A DNA stretch of 6,675 bases, taken from Bacteroidales bacterium UBA2030. Lineage in GTDB: Bacteria; Bacteroidota; Bacteroidia; Bacteroidales; TTA-H9. The notes below the pieces were generated by a model. That model was not told the origin of the DNA and did not search any database. It was given only the letters and a program-made list of their open reading frames with translations. Shown here piece by piece: positions 5,854 through 6,675 of the stretch (position 1 is the stretch's first letter; the number at the start of each line of letters is the position of its first letter). The stretch is from positions 1 to 6,675 of the forward strand of contig DDBO01000041.1 in NCBI GenBank assembly GCA_002332755.1. The letters are read 5' to 3'. The position numbers and the translations under genes were made by a program.

Positions 5854-6675
5854 TTAATTACTAATTTTATAGTTCTGTAGCATTTTTGTTGAGGATGGCC
5901 TTGAATTTAAAGTCAGAGAGGGTTCAATGAAATGGTACAACCGTCGTTTCGATAGTTCTTCTAGCATTTTGAGTTTGAAGTCGTACGCTGTTTCCGGCAG
6001 AAAGTACTTTAACAAGACGGGCATCAGCTCGATAAGGAGATTAAATGCAAAGAAAATAATATAGAATAGTTTGGCATAAATGCTTGATTTTAGTAATGCA
6101 TGCGTAGCTTTGATTCGGATGAGCAAACCTGTTTTTTCGTAGGTTTTCGCGGCATTGTTTTTGGCTTCCGCTAATTGAAGTTCCTTTTTCCGTGAAAAGT
6201 CATCAACTTTTCCTTTTTCTTCGTTATATTCTTTTTCGTACGCTCGTGCCTTGGCGAGTTTAAGTTGGGTGATAGAGTGTATACCTTTCTTACCGCTGCC
6301 TCCGGTCCCGTCGGCTTCTTGGGTGGCTGCTAACCATGCTTTTCTCCACTCCATTTCTTTCAGGTTCATAGCTTTACGCAATTCAAATTCTTCCTTTTCA
6401 AGCCTGGATTTTAAATCATTTACGGCTTTATGGATGGCTGCTGTTTTCATTTCGTTTAACTGACTGTTTATATCGTCGTGGAAAATAACGGTATCTATGG
6501 CAAATGAACCAATGATAGCAGTTGTTACGCCTAATAGAAAACGTAAACCTGTAATCCAACCATTTCGACTGGCCATTATGATGGTTCTTTCCAGGTTAAG
6601 GATTAAAAAACCGGCTGCAAATGCGGCTAAAAGTGACCAAAGAATATTTATCTCCAACACCTGGTTGGTTAATAG
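5854..6675 (-). CDS. DUF4407-like membrane protein, 5' end beyond the right edge
   Basis: The reading frame is open to the window edge (LLTNQ precedes the GTG at 6660), so the GTG is probably internal and the true start lies outside. Counting from that GTG, there are two membrane segments (about 5-23 and 36-56). Between them is an NLERTIIMASRNGW loop, and after them FAIDTVIFHDDINSQL. A long charged, coiled-coil-like region follows (about 62-175, many K/E/A), then GLLIRIKATHALL and a third hydrophobic segment (about 196-218) containing IELMPVLLKYF. This order matches the DUF4407 family as I know it: membrane pair, coiled coil, IELxPVxxK membrane helix. The biochemical function is not known to me. 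It has its own terminator and is separated from the CRISPR genes by about 170 bp, so it is probably an unrelated neighbour. Confidence 0.75.
   Translation of the reverse strand, partial: LLTNQVLEINILWSLLAAFAAGFLILNLERTIIMASRNGWITGLRFLLGVTTAIIGSFAIDTVIFHDDINSQLNEMKTAAIHKAVNDLKSRLEKEEFELRKAMNLKEMEWRKAWLAATQEADGTGGSGKKGIHSITQLKLAKARAYEKEYNEEKGKVDDFSRKKELQLAEAKNNAAKTYEKTGLLIRIKATHALLKSSIYAKLFYIIFFAFNLLIELMPVLLKYFLPETAYDFKLKMLEELSKRRLYHFIEPSLTLNSRPSSTKMLQNYKISN

Noticed and set aside
6658..6660. GTG as the true start of the DUF4407-like protein
   Set aside because: The frame stays open to the window edge and the family usually has more residues before this membrane segment, so the start is more likely outside the window.

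Overview
The window looks like chromosomal DNA from a member of the Bacteroidota. Three things point there: moderately low G+C, promoter-like boxes of the Bacteroidota type (TAnnTTTG, once with an upstream TTTG at N19), and a primase of the BT4734/VirE-N-like group that is common in that phylum. No rRNA, tRNA or phylogenetic marker is present, so the assignment is an inference. All protein genes lie on the minus strand.

Layout from left to right: (1) positions 1-320 hold the leader-proximal end of a CRISPR array: four identical full 37-bp repeats, one partial repeat cut by the window edge, and four spacers of 38-40 bp. (2) Positions 321-480 are the AT-rich leader, with a good promoter candidate for leftward transcription that overlaps the end of cas2. 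(3) Positions 481-5684 hold five tightly packed minus-strand genes (gaps of 12, 3, 6 and 2 bp). In transcription order they are a RecD-like SF1 helicase, a TPR protein with a C-terminal cold-shock/OB-like domain, cas1, a CRISPR-associated primase-polymerase (CAPP), and a cas2 with an N-terminal extension. (4) Positions 5685-5853 are intergenic, with the likely operon promoter and the terminator of the next gene. (5) Positions 5854-6675 hold a DUF4407-like membrane protein gene that runs off the right edge.

The central point is a compact adaptation (spacer-acquisition) module with no interference gene in view. Cas1 and Cas2 form the integrase. The primase-polymerase encoded between them could synthesise or repair prespacer DNA. 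The helicase could unwind or supply substrate, and the TPR/OB-fold protein could be a nucleic-acid-binding scaffold. The helicase and TPR/OB roles are inferred only from operon position and domain type.

Read in the crRNA direction (minus strand), the repeat ends in ATTAAGAC, which resembles the 8-nt 5' handle of type III-like crRNAs. All four spacers are purine-rich and open in at least one frame on the plus strand, and one carries what looks like a complete ribosome-binding site plus ATG. The crRNAs would therefore be antisense to mRNA, as expected for RNA-targeting (type III-like) immunity or for acquisition biased towards transcripts.
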